From: DSXH01 sp020724325
GTDB taxonomy: Bacteria; Bacteroidota; Ignavibacteria; Ignavibacteriales; Melioribacteraceae
DNA length: 64,000 nucleotides
Reading direction: 5' to 3'
Assembly: GCA_040756515.1 (NCBI GenBank)
Contig: JBFLYW010000014.1
Location: forward strand, 1 to 64,000
Part shown: piece after piece, positions 8,009-16,160 of the stretch
Position numbering within the stretch: the stretch's first letter is position 1
Layout: every line of letters starts with the position of its first letter
Notes under the pieces: generated by a model
Databases searched by the model: none
What the model saw: only the letters and a program-made list of their open reading frames with translations
Told to the model about the DNA's origin: nothing
Made by a program: the position numbers and the translations under genes

Positions 8009-11000
8009 TCCTTTCGAAAACAAATATTGATAAAGTTGATCTGGAATTTCTGATCAATGAAAAGATCACATCCAGTAATATTGAGCAGCTGCTATTAGTA
8101 GTTCCAACAAACCGTAAAGCGAGAAACGTTAAAAAGGAAATTATTTCTTTGATGCCAAATAAATCCGCACAAGGAATAAATGTTGAAACTCTTGGAACAT
8201 TATCAGCAAAATTATTAATTCAAAGCCAGCCGTTCCGTCAATTGAGTGAAGCGGCAGCCACAATTTTTATAAAGCAGTGCGCTGCTGAGCTGAAACTAAA
8301 ATACTTCTCACTTTATAAAAGGGAAATTCCATTTGGAACTCTTGACCGCCTGAAGAACATCATCTCTGAATATAAACGCCACGGTGTTACTCCTGAATCG
8401 TTAAAAGCGGAAGCAATGCAATTAACTAAGTCAGAAAAATTAAAAGCGGAAGATATTGCCTGTATTTATGACCGCTATCTTAAAAAGTGCCATGGATTAA
8501 ATGCATTTGAACTGGGCGATGTCTATCAAAAAGTTAAAGAGCTTGATAAAGAATCGGTCAAAAAATTTTTTATTAAGCTTTATCCATCAGTCGATTTAAT
8601 AATAATCAATGGATTTGATGAGTTTACTCTGCCGGAACAAAAAATAATTAACAGGTTATCAGATGTTAATAACTGCCGGCTTTTTATAAACTTTGATTAT
8701 AACAGAAACAACTATTATGTTTTTTCGCACCTGGATAAATGCTTCGATTCATTCAAAGACTTCGGCTTTAAGGCGGTTACTGATAAAAGTGAAGACAGAT
8801 TAAACCGATTTAGTAAGATAATTCGCGATTATCTCTTTAATTCAGAAAAAAATTTTAAGATGATAAAAAACAGTAACCAACTATTTTTAATTCCAGCATT
8901 TAACCGCGAAGACGAGGTTGAAAAAATTTCGAAGGTAATTAAAAATCTGATCATTAGTGAAAAAGTTGAACCGCATAAAATTTGTGTTGTCTTTAACCTA
9001 ATTCAGAACTACTCGTCAATTGTAAGAGATATTTTTGTGAAGAACGGATTGCCGTTTAACCAAACTGACAGAATTTCCTTAGAAAATTCTAGTCCCGTTA
9101 TAGCAGTAATAAATTTTTTAGAGATTTCCGAAAATGACTTCTATTACAAAAATATTTTTCGTGCATTGACCAGCGGCTATATTGATATAGGTGAAGTTGA
9201 TTTTTCCAACTTACTTAAAGTCTCTGCTCAACTTAAAATTGTTTCCGGTAAAAAAAATTGGATATCAATATTGAATGAATCTATTCTTAATATCGATTAT
9301 AATTCTGACTTAGATGAAGATGAAAAGTTTAAGAAACTCCTTTCATACAAAAGTGCACTTAATGCAATAACCAAATTAGAAACTATTCTGAAACCATTCG
9401 AATCAAAACTTACAATTCCAGATTTTCAGAAGACACTATTTGCATTCATTTCTAGAACTAATATTATTACTAAGCTTCTAACTGTACCCGTTAATGCAGA
9501 GGAAAATACACGCAGTTTTGCAACCTTTATTGATACATTAAATGAAATATTTGATTTACTTTCTGAAGAGCACGGTTCGAATAAGAAATTTCAACTTCAT
9601 TTCTTTATGGATCAAATTAGAACTGCGTGTCGCTGGGCTCGTTTTAATGTTAAGGAAAAATCGAATTACGGAGTTCAAGTTACAACTTTAGAAGAGATAC
9701 GCGGACTCAAGTTCGATTACTTGTTTATCGGCGGTTTATGTGATGGTGACCTTCCAACGCGTTTTACTCCGGAAGTATTTCACGCACCTTCATTTCGGAA
9801 AAAAGCATTCACGCATCATACTAATGAGAGAAACCTATTCTATCAAGCTTTACTAACGTGGAATAAAAAGTTATATCTTAGTTATCCGGAAACCGAAGCG
9901 GGAAGGGAAACAGTTGCTTCCACTTTTCTAACTGATTTTACGAAATTGTTCGAAGTAACTGAAATAAATGTTGAATCTTACCAAAAAGCGGTTACTTCTA
10001 TAGAGGAGCTTGAAGTTGATATTGGTAAACGGGCATTAGATTTACCTGGCTTACTACCTGAAGAATTATCAGTTGAATTAAATATTCGATCAGATGAAAT
10101 TAGCAGAGCGATTTCTATTGATAAATTAAGAGAAGAAAATTCCTTGGCGGAATCACCATTTGCAGGATTCTTACTTGCCGATAAGGAAAGACAAATAAGT
10201 AGAAATGCTTTGGAGAAGCTGCTTACATACGCAAATAAACAGTATTCAATTTCTCAGCTGGAAAATTATGCCAGATGTCCTTTCAAATTTTTTATAGAGA
10301 GAATATTAAATGTGGAATCCATTGAAGAACCAACAGAAGATATAGAAGCAATTGAAATGGGAAATATTCTGCATAATATTTTATTTAGTTTTTACTCTTT
10401 AATTAGTAAGCAGAATATTAGATTAGATTCTCCTGCTCCGGAATTAATTAAAAAATGTTCAGAAATTATTTTTGAAATTGCTGATAAAAAAATAGAACGA
10501 AATACTTTCAAATCTCCATTAACATTTTATGAAAGAGAAAAAATATTTGGTATAGATGAAAATAGAAGAGAATCAATTTTGAATCGATTTATTGAATATG
10601 AATCTGATAACAATAAAGATTTCTATCCTTCGTTCTTCGAAGTACGGTTCGGCTCAACAAAAGATGAAAATTCTGACGAAATATTAAGCGATTCCGAACC
10701 TGTTAAAGTAGACGGTATAAAGCTGAAAGGGAAAATTGACCGTATCGACCTCTCTAACGCGGATAATTCATTTAGTATTGTTGATTATAAACTTAGCGGT
10801 AAGAAGCCGACTATCAGAGAATTGAAGGAAGGTATTTCACTGCAATTACCTGTTTATTTATTTGCAGCCCAGCAGCTTCTTAAGAATAAATTTAATAAAG
10901 AATATTTCCCTGATGAAATGATAATTTATTCGCTCAAATATTCTGCTGAAGAATTTGGCAAGAAACCGGTATCTATAAAATCTTTTCGCGATAAAGAGAT

Positions 11001-11160
11001 TACTACCACCGAACAATTAATTACTTCAACAGTAAATCATATCAAAAATTACATCGAAGGTATAAGCAATGGTAAATTCGGGTTATCGCCTCATGATAAC
11101 CGTGAACAATTAGTCTGCCATTACTGCAGGTTTCAGAAAGTCTGCCGGATAATAAATTGA
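8005..11160 (+). CDS. AddB-like PD-(D/E)XK nuclease/inactive helicase
   Basis: The 1051-residue protein resembles the AddB/exonuclease V gamma-type subunit used in double-strand-break repair. Helicase-like motifs include VVPTNRKARNVKKEI (about 33-47) and TTLEEIRGLKFDYLFIGGL (about 562-580). No Walker A GxxGxGKT is visible, so ATPase function looks lost. The C-terminal nuclease has YARCPFKFFIERIL (first Fe-S cysteine), GKIDRIDL...FSIVDYKLSG (PD-(D/E)XK core), and Cys1038, Cys1041 and Cys1047 completing a 4Fe-4S site. The partner AddA helicase is not in this window. It is translationally coupled to the CYTH gene. Confidence 0.85.
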   Translation: MILSKTNIDKVDLEFLINEKITSSNIEQLLLVVPTNRKARNVKKEIISLMPNKSAQGINVETLGTLSAKLLIQSQPFRQLSEAAATIFIKQCAAELKLKYFSLYKREIPFGTLDRLKNIISEYKRHGVTPESLKAEAMQLTKSEKLKAEDIACIYDRYLKKCHGLNAFELGDVYQKVKELDKESVKKFFIKLYPSVDLIIINGFDEFTLPEQKIINRLSDVNNCRLFINFDYNRNNYYVFSHLDKCFDSFKDFGFKAVTDKSEDRLNRFSKIIRDYLFNSEKNFKMIKNSNQLFLIPAFNREDEVEKISKVIKNLIISEKVEPHKICVVFNLIQNYSSIVRDIFVKNGLPFNQTDRISLENSSPVIAVINFLEISENDFYYKNIFRALTSGYIDIGEVDFSNLLKVSAQLKIVSGKKNWISILNESILNIDYNSDLDEDEKFKKLLSYKSALNAITKLETILKPFESKLTIPDFQKTLFAFISRTNIITKLLTVPVNAEENTRSFATFIDTLNEIFDLLSEEHGSNKKFQLHFFMDQIRTACRWARFNVKEKSNYGVQVTTLEEIRGLKFDYLFIGGLCDGDLPTRFTPEVFHAPSFRKKAFTHHTNERNLFYQALLTWNKKLYLSYPETEAGRETVASTFLTDFTKLFEVTEINVESYQKAVTSIEELEVDIGKRALDLPGLLPEELSVELNIRSDEISRAISIDKLREENSLAESPFAGFLLADKERQISRNALEKLLTYANKQYSISQLENYARCPFKFFIERILNVESIEEPTEDIEAIEMGNILHNILFSFYSLISKQNIRLDSPAPELIKKCSEIIFEIADKKIERNTFKSPLTFYEREKIFGIDENRRESILNRFIEYESDNNKDFYPSFFEVRFGSTKDENSDEILSDSEPVKVDGIKLKGKIDRIDLSNADNSFSIVDYKLSGKKPTIRELKEGISLQLPVYLFAAQQLLKNKFNKEYFPDEMIIYSLKYSAEEFGKKPVSIKSFRDKEITTTEQLITSTVNHIKNYIEGISNGKFGLSPHDNREQLVCHYCRFQKVCRIIN

Positions 11161-11290
11161 GTAGAGACGTTGCATGCAGTTTCTACGTTCTGATGACAAA
11201 TTTGGATTTATTTGTAGAGACGCTGCACGCAGCGTCTCTACTGCTACTGCACGCAACGTCTCTACTGCTTCTGCATGCAGCGTTTCTACT
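11161..11290. repeat. GTAGAGACG palindromic repeat cluster, copy 1
   Basis: Several palindromic units built from GTAGAGACG, a TGCATGCA or TGCACGCA core, and CGTCTCTAC stand head to tail. The first (11161 on) is followed by a spacer containing CTGATGACAAATTTGGATTT. The cluster begins right after the stop of the AddB-like gene and runs into the RAYT fragment. The arrangement recurs at 11704-11785, and a sibling palindrome lies at 43,003. Confidence 0.8.
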
Positions 11291-11293
11291 GCA

Positions 11294-11527
11294 ATGAAAA
11301 ATATCTCGCCTAAGAAAGGTTCGTTAGCAGTAATTATTCGTTCTTTCAAATCCGCTGTAACAAAGAAAGTGCGCGAAGCTGGTTACAATAATTTCTCTTG
11401 GCAGCCACGCTACTTCGATCGAATCATTCGTAATGAAAAAGAATTGTATAATATTAGAAAGTACATTACACAGAATCCCCTGATATGGGAGTTAGAAAAA
11501 GGTACACTGGAAAATATTTTTGATTGA
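11294..11527 (+). pseudogene. C-terminal fragment of a RAYT/IS200-like Y1 transposase
   Basis: About 77 residues starting MKNISPKKGSLAVIIRSFKS and containing FSWQPRYFDRIIRNEKELYN, then IRKYITQNPLIWE, match the C-terminal end of REP-associated tyrosine transposases. The N-terminal catalytic part (the HxH motif and the body of the Y1 domain) is absent and replaced by palindromic repeats in the same frame. This is therefore a 5'-truncated relic next to the kind of repeat such enzymes mobilise. Confidence 0.75.
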
Positions 11528-11598
11528 ACCCTGCTTTGTTATTGATACTTCCTTAGTAAAACAAAGCTTAACCTATAATTTGTCATTAGAAACTTATG

Positions 11599-11785
11599 CT
11601 GATTACAAATCTGGATTTTTATGTAGAGACACTGCTAGCAACGTCCACATTCTCTTTGCTGTGTTGATAACATTTAATAGCAGTGTATTTTTTGTATCCA
11701 CTTGTAGAGACGCTGCATGCAGTCTCTACGTTCTGATGACAAATTTGGATTTATTTGTAGAGACGCTGCATGCAGCGTCTCTACT
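11599..11785. repeat. GTAGAGACG palindromic repeat cluster, copies 2 and 3
   Basis: 11599-11640 is a diverged copy (GATTACAAATCTGGATTT then GTAGAGACACTGC). 11704-11785 is a near-perfect repeat of 11161-11241, including the same spacer and palindrome. The gap between 11528 and 11598 and that between 11641 and 11703 show no gene I can support. Confidence 0.75.
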
Positions 11786-11853
11786 GCTATTTTTGAAGTT
11801 CGAGTCATATAAAAAAAATCGTCTTATGAAGTATTTCATTCTAATACAAAGAG
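11786..11853 (+). pseudogene. relic of a hepT-like (DUF86) gene
   Basis: This stretch is nearly identical to bases about 17,731-17,799 inside the intact hepT-like gene: TGCTAT, then TTGAA, TCATATA, TCGTCTTATGAAGTATT, CATTCTAATACAA. It carries small indels that break the frame, and a GTAGAGACG palindrome abuts its left edge. It is the remains of a third MNT/HEPN module. Confidence 0.7.
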
Positions 11854-12023
11854 TTGCAGCCGGCGTTCCTCTCTGCGCTTCGCAACGAGGTTTATGTCCA
11901 TCGTTATACCACTAAACAGATATCTGGAGTTAGAAATAACGAAGAAAAAATCACAAACGAGTCTCAATGATATTTTTAGGATGTATCTTGAATATAGTAA
12001 CGTAAAGCGTTATTCTACTCCAT

Positions 12024-12310
12024 ATGATAAATAGTTTTTCAGATAAATCGACTGAAGATTTATTCAATAGAAGATTTGTAAGACATTTACCACTAACAAT
12101 TCAGAGATTAGCTTATAGAAAGCTATTACTTATTGATGGTGCAGAAAGACTTGATGATTAAGAATGCCGCCTGGCAATAGATTAGAAAAGTTATCTGGTG
12201 ATTTATCTGGAAAATATAGCATAAGAATAAATGACCGATGGAGAATAATTTTTAGTTGGAAAGAAAATAGTGCATATGAAGTTGAAATTACAGATTATCA
12301 TAAAGGATAA
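12024..12310 (+). pseudogene. higB: HigB-family (RelE/ParE superfamily) toxin with frameshift
   Basis: Two adjoining frames together give a full HigB-like toxin. The first reads MINSFSDKSTEDLFNRRFVR through LLLIDGAERLDD and hits TAA at 12159. The second resumes with LRMPPGNRLEKLSGDLSGKY, then SIRINDRWRIIFSWKENSAYEVEITDYHKG. Restoring one T near 12159 gives the expected LDDLRMPPGNRLE join. HigB toxins are ribosome-dependent mRNA nucleases. A 1-nt deletion is inferred; an assembly error is possible. The antitoxin gene starts 5 bp downstream and is intact. Confidence 0.85.
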
Positions 12311-12315
12311 ATAAT

Positions 12316-12618
12316 ATGAATAAAAAAATTGAACCGATACATCCCGGTGAAATATTACTCGAAGAATTTCTAATTCCAATGGAAATTAGTCAATACCGAT
12401 TAGCACAAGATATAAATGTTCCCGCAAGAAGAATAAATGAAATTGTTCTCGGCAAAAGAGCAATAACAGCAGATACAGCTTTAAGACTATCGGAATACTT
12501 TGGTTTGTCAGAAAAATTTTGGCTGAACTTACAGATGAGATATAATCTGGAAATAGAAAAAGATAGACTAAAAGATAGACTGAAAAGAGAAGTAAAGAAA
12601 TTAGCAAAAGTTAGTTAA
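12316..12618 (+). CDS. higA: HigA-family antitoxin (XRE HTH)
   Basis: The 100-residue protein begins MNKKIEPIHPGEILLEEFLI, the HigA signature, followed by an XRE helix-turn-helix (SQYRLAQDINVPARRINEIVLGKRAITADTALRLSEYFG, about 25-63) and FWLNLQMRYNLEIEK. It would bind and neutralise HigB and repress the higBA promoter. It sits directly behind the frameshifted toxin gene in the same cassette, and an attC-like R'' box begins 4 nt after its stop. The Lys/Arg-rich tail is usual for the family. Confidence 0.93.
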   Translation: MNKKIEPIHPGEILLEEFLIPMEISQYRLAQDINVPARRINEIVLGKRAITADTALRLSEYFGLSEKFWLNLQMRYNLEIEKDRLKDRLKREVKKLAKVS

Positions 12619-12621
12619 AGC

Positions 12622-12761
12622 GGTATAACCCGCGCCTATTGACGACCTATGAATGTAAAAAAAAGCGAAAACGAAATAATTGGAAAGCGGGTTTACGGAA
12701 AAGTCAATAAAATTACCTAACCCGAAGTGAGCTAAAAAAGTAACGAGCGGCGGTGTTATAA
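12622..12761. other. attC-like site behind higBA
   Basis: The R'' box GGTATAAC (12622-12629) followed by CCGCGCC pairs with GGCGGTGTTATA at 12750-12761, giving an imperfect hairpin about 140 nt long. The presumed crossover is G12755/T12756. The R'' box is the complement of GTTATACC at 11903-11910, the inferred left end of the same cassette. Confidence 0.55.
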
Positions 12762-13229
12762 AGTCAGTAAATCAATAATCGATTGAATGGGATAGCAGCA
12801 TTAAATGTGAATGTTTCACCAATAAAAAAATAATTAACACCGTAATCAACGATGATAAACGAGCAAAGTAAATCTCGTATAAAAGAAATACAGAATCAGT
12901 ACGTTGGTGATATACTACTTTTTACAAAAAACTTGTAGTACAAAGGTTGCTGAATAAAAAAGTTATGGCAAATGCCATTATAGTGCTTCAAGCCAACAGA
13001 CTCGCAGAGCGGGGTAAACTTTTTTTGCGTTGCGGCATTTGACAAATTATTAGCATTAGTTGTAAAATTAAATTGCTCTTTGAATGTAGTAAGTAAACCA
13101 AGTTATTAATAAATAATTGGCGTTAGCTTTCCCGCAAAAAACTGCGGGACAAGTTCAAAGTTGCATTGCTGCCCGCCAAAAAACGGTGGGTAAATTCTGG
13201 GAGAGGGCTTAAAAACAACGCCGTTATAT
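12762..13229. other. non-coding or degenerate cassette with attC-like end
   Basis: No reading frame looks like a protein. The right part has a weak R''-like GCCATTATAG near 12,973, a segment repeated at 14,005-14,118, two small hairpins (CCCGCAAAAAACTGCGGG at 13131-13148 and a CCCGCC...GGTGGG stem near 13,171-13,190) and the junction GCCGTTATATGG at 13221-13232. The CCCGCC hairpin and its flank recur near 17,267-17,302. Confidence 0.45.
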
Positions 13230-13278
13230 GGCAAATAAAAATCAATAATTCTATATTGAACTAAAAAAAAAGATTATT

Positions 13279-13578
13279 ATGAATAAAAATCAATTGAAGA
13301 ACAAAATTGTAGACTTATTGAAAGGGCAAAATGAAATTGAAAGAATAATCATTTTTGGCTCTTTTAATAAATGTGAATTCCCAAATGATCTAGATATTGC
13401 TGTTGTACAAAATAGTTCTGAGGATTACTTAACACTTGCATTAAAGTATAGAAAACTTGTTCGCGACGTATCTAAGGAAATCGCAATTGATATTTTCCCA
13501 GTATTAAACAAAACTGAAAATAGCTTTTTCAAAAATGAAGTTGAGTCTGGAGAAGTAATTTATGCAAGAGGAAACTAA
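13279..13578 (+). CDS. minimal nucleotidyltransferase (MNT, antitoxin-like)
   Basis: The 99-residue protein is a minimal polymerase-beta-type nucleotidyltransferase with IIIFGSFNKCEFPNDLDIAVV (Gly27-Ser28, Asp37-x-Asp39) and a third acidic residue in IAIDIFPV. The spacing between GS and DxD is 8 residues, shorter than the 10 of MntA antitoxins. It overlaps the HEPN gene by 17 nt, the usual MNT/HEPN pairing, in which the MNT protein modifies or neutralises the HEPN partner. It occupies the first part of a cassette starting at 13224. Confidence 0.85.
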   Translation: MNKNQLKNKIVDLLKGQNEIERIIIFGSFNKCEFPNDLDIAVVQNSSEDYLTLALKYRKLVRDVSKEIAIDIFPVLNKTENSFFKNEVESGEVIYARGN

Positions 13579-13948
13579 AAAATGGCTTACATATTCTGAT
13601 GAAAATTTTGAGGCTGCAAAAATTCTTTTAGAAAGCGGGCTTTTTAATCCATGTTTGCATAACATTCAACAAGCGATTGAAAAAGCATTAAAGTCCATGT
13701 TTATTGAGAAGATAATTCCATTTAAAAAGACGCATAATATTATGGAATTAAAAATTATACTTGAAAATAATGGTGTTGTCGTCGATTTAACAGAAGATGA
13801 ATGTGATTTTCTAGATAGTATTTATTTGCCTACAAAATATCCCATCGGCAGTGCACTACCTTTGTTTTACACAGATAAAGTAATATGCAATAATTCAATT
13901 TTGTTAGCTGAAAGAGTAATAAACAACGTTAAAGAATTATTAAAATAG
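13562..13948 (+). CDS. HEPN-domain protein paired with the MNT gene
   Basis: The 128-residue all-helical protein has HEPN features: WLTYSDENFEAAKILLESGL (9-28), LHNIQQAIEKALKSMFIE, KKTHNIMEL and SIYLPTKYP near 96-104. I do not see the R-x4-6-H ribonuclease motif, so it may be a non-nuclease HEPN partner rather than an active toxin. It is translationally coupled to the upstream MNT gene. The attC-like R'' box GCCATATAAC begins at its stop codon. Confidence 0.82.
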   Translation: MQEETKKWLTYSDENFEAAKILLESGLFNPCLHNIQQAIEKALKSMFIEKIIPFKKTHNIMELKIILENNGVVVDLTEDECDFLDSIYLPTKYPIGSALPLFYTDKVICNNSILLAERVINNVKELLK

Positions 13949-14176
13949 CCATATAACTCGCAAATCAAGCGACTGCCCCGATAAGCAATGTGAATTAGGG
14001 GAATCGGGGTAACTGTTTTCGCATTCGGCATTTGACAGGTTATTGGCATTAGTTGTAAAATTAAATTGCTCTTTGAAGGTAGTTAATTAAACAAGGTTAT
14101 TAATAAATCATTGGCGTTGTCTTTTCAATGCGGCATAGTAGTTCTGGGCAGCGCTTTGTTTGCAAGGTCGTTAGGG
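13948..14176. other. attC-like site behind the MNT/HEPN cassette
   Basis: GCCATATAAC (13948-13957) is the exact complement of GTTATATGGC at the left junction of this cassette (13223-13232). The site continues through a segment repeated from 13,011-13,124 and ends either at GGCGTTGTC (about 14,118) or at G14170/T14171 (CGTTAGGGC). The second choice makes the next gene start 15 nt into its cassette. Confidence 0.55.
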
Positions 14177-14185
14177 CGCAACCGT

Positions 14186-15127
14186 ATGAAGATACGAGCA
14201 AGATTGAGAGAATCATTTTTAGAAAATCCCGTGATGCGGAAGCGTAAGACCTCCCGTAAAACCAGCCGTACGTTGCTCGTCGTTGGTGCTTTATTCCTTC
14301 TCGTTTTTTGGCCGTTGGGTGCAGTAGCACTATTTCGGGGAAACGCGATGGGTTTCGCTATTTCTCTCTTCTTTTCGGGGCTACAGGGACCATTTCTTGT
14401 TGGCTACGCCTTTGCCCGCGCTCCCCGCAAACAGTTGTGGCGGTGGTTTACCCTTGTCATAGGTGGATTGGGAATTCTTGTGTTCTCATTAATTGATGCT
14501 GTTGACCTTGACCTTCATGGCTTCTTCGAGCTCATCATACTGGGAACAGCGGGCGCGGCCATCGGACACACAATGGTGACCACCATCGCCGGGCCTCTCA
14601 TCTTTGGACGAATCCTATGTGGATGGGGGTGTTGGCGCGCGATGGTGCTGGAGCGCCTTCCCGGCGGCAAAGGTTCGGGGAGGCGCAAAGGTGTTTGGAA
14701 TTGGACACCGCTTTTCGGTGTGTTCCTAAGTCTTGCAGTTGCAGCTGTGCTCGCGCTGGTGTTTGACATTCAACACGGTGGAGCCACCGAATACAGCGTG
14801 TGGCGCGTCATTAACGGTGTTGTTGTTTATTATGCAGCGGCTATTGCTATGGCGATGGTTCTGCGCGACCAACGTGCATTCTGCAAATACCTTTGTCCTA
14901 CAGGATTTGTCCTACGATGGACGAGCCGCCGAGCGCTTCTCCGTGTCTCTGCCCGGGCTGAGGCGTGCAATGATTGTGGTGTCTGCACGAAAGTCTGTCC
15001 GATGGATATTCCTGTGGACGAGCGTGTGAGAATGGGCGTACACATTAGTCAGGGCGATTGTATCCTCTGCCAACGTTGCGTTGAGTGCTGTCCGACCAAA
15101 GCGTTGAAAACGAGTTTTACGAGGTAA
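14186..15127 (+). CDS. polytopic membrane 4Fe-4S protein (NapH/NosR-like)
   Basis: The 313-residue protein has about six hydrophobic segments, the cysteine motifs CGWGCW and CKYLCPTG at membrane borders, and two C-terminal ferredoxin motifs, CNDCGVCTKVCPMD and CILCQRCVECCPTK. This is the layout of NapH/NosR/RdxA-type quinol-linked electron-transfer proteins; partner and substrate are unknown. I choose ATG 14186, 15 nt inside the inferred cassette, over a TTG at 14111 that lies in repeated non-coding DNA. The gene is clearly more GC-rich than everything around it, which suggests recent acquisition. Confidence 0.82.
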   Translation: MKIRARLRESFLENPVMRKRKTSRKTSRTLLVVGALFLLVFWPLGAVALFRGNAMGFAISLFFSGLQGPFLVGYAFARAPRKQLWRWFTLVIGGLGILVFSLIDAVDLDLHGFFELIILGTAGAAIGHTMVTTIAGPLIFGRILCGWGCWRAMVLERLPGGKGSGRRKGVWNWTPLFGVFLSLAVAAVLALVFDIQHGGATEYSVWRVINGVVVYYAAAIAMAMVLRDQRAFCKYLCPTGFVLRWTSRRALLRVSARAEACNDCGVCTKVCPMDIPVDERVRMGVHISQGDCILCQRCVECCPTKALKTSFTR

Positions 15128-15145
15128 CTATCGGGTAATGTGCAT

Positions 15146-15315
15146 TTGCGCCCTATCCAGTCGCTCAAGCTGACGTGCAAACCGCCGACGTGCCCAAAGT
15201 TTTGAGTGTGGAGAAACGAACATGCAACATTTGTTAGTGATAGTTATCAGCAAATTTAAAAAACTGTCTCAACGCTCTGGAACGTTTGCACGCAGCTTAG
15301 CTCCAATCGTTAGGC
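15146..15315. other. attC-like site behind the 4Fe-4S cassette
   Basis: This is the best attC candidate in the window. R''-like TTGCGCCCTATC (15146-15157) is followed by CAGTCGCTCAAGCTGACG, close to the CGTTCAAGCCGACG arm of classical attC sites. The arms GTGCAAAC and GTTTGCAC (15175 on, 15284 on) are complementary. The right end CAATCGTTAGGC contains a consensus R' box GTTAGGC (15309-15315). R'' matches the complement of GTTAGGGCGCAA at this cassette's left end in 11 of 12 positions. Confidence 0.65.
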
Positions 15316-15332
15316 AATTAAAGGAAAATAAT

Positions 15333-16120
15333 ATGAGAAAATTCAAAATCATTTTGCTAAAATGAATAATTTTAATAGTTATAGCGAGGCATTTCTTAGT
15401 TTTCGCGATAGACTTATAACTGGATTTCTAGATCCTTCGACAAAGAGCACAATACAAAACACTTTTGCAGACCATGGAGTTGGCGACTATACAGATAATC
15501 CCCCTTCCCCGCCAACAAACGTAAGTATTTCCGGCAGTTACGGAAGCAACCCTACAATTCAATGGACACCGTCTAATGATCCCGACATAAACCATTATAA
15601 AATTTATAGAAAGAAATATAATGAAAGCAGTTTTGCAATCGTAGGTTTAACTGCTGCAACAAGTTTTACAGATTATAATGTTACCGTTCAGTATGATTTT
15701 ATAGAAGACGACATTTTCTATTACGTTAAAACAGTTGATAATAATGGAGATTCTTCTTCAGTGTCAAACTACGTAAATGTATTAGATATCTGGGCAAGTT
15801 TTAATATTGGAAATGATGAAAGAGAAAGTATTAATGCCGCAATTGAAGAATCAAATCCAACCGAACTAAGTATTTCAAATTATCCTAATCCCTTTAATCC
15901 TGTTACAACTATATCATTTTCTATACCGGAAGAAAGTAACGTATTGATAAGAGTATACAATGTGCTTGGTCAAGAGCTTGAAAGAATTTATGATGGAAAA
16001 GTATTGCCTGGTAAACACAATACTATTTGGGATGGTTCTAAATATTCAAGCGGATTGTATATAATTATGTTACAAACAAATGACGCAATAAAAACTTTAA
16101 AGGTAATGCTTGCAAAATAA
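15333..16120 (+). pseudogene. T9SS-secreted protein, truncated with detached signal peptide
   Basis: A ribosome-binding site (AAAGGA) and ATG at 15333 start MRKFKIILLK, the beginning of a signal peptide, which stops at TGA 15363. The remaining 252-codon frame starts at an overlapping ATG (15362). It holds a segment like a protease C-terminus (LSFRDRLITGFLD...NTFADHGV), a fibronectin-III-like domain (SPPTNVSISGSYG to about residue 140) and a C-terminal T9SS sorting domain (ISNYPNPFNPVTTISFSIPE ... KVMLAK). I infer a deletion that fused the start of the signal peptide to the C-terminal third. Without a signal peptide the sorting domain cannot work. Confidence 0.7.
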
Positions 16121-16160
16121 CAATCGAGTTAGTTTGTTGAGAAAAACATTTGGAGTGATT

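Noticed and set aside
11520..11915. 131-codon frame rich in CRDAA
   Set aside because: It is a translation of the GTAGAGACG repeats and of the hepT relic in a wrong frame.
11894..12034. 46-codon plus-strand frame ahead of higB
   Set aside because: It crosses the inferred cassette junction at 11903 and overlaps the higB start in another frame; it has no known motif.
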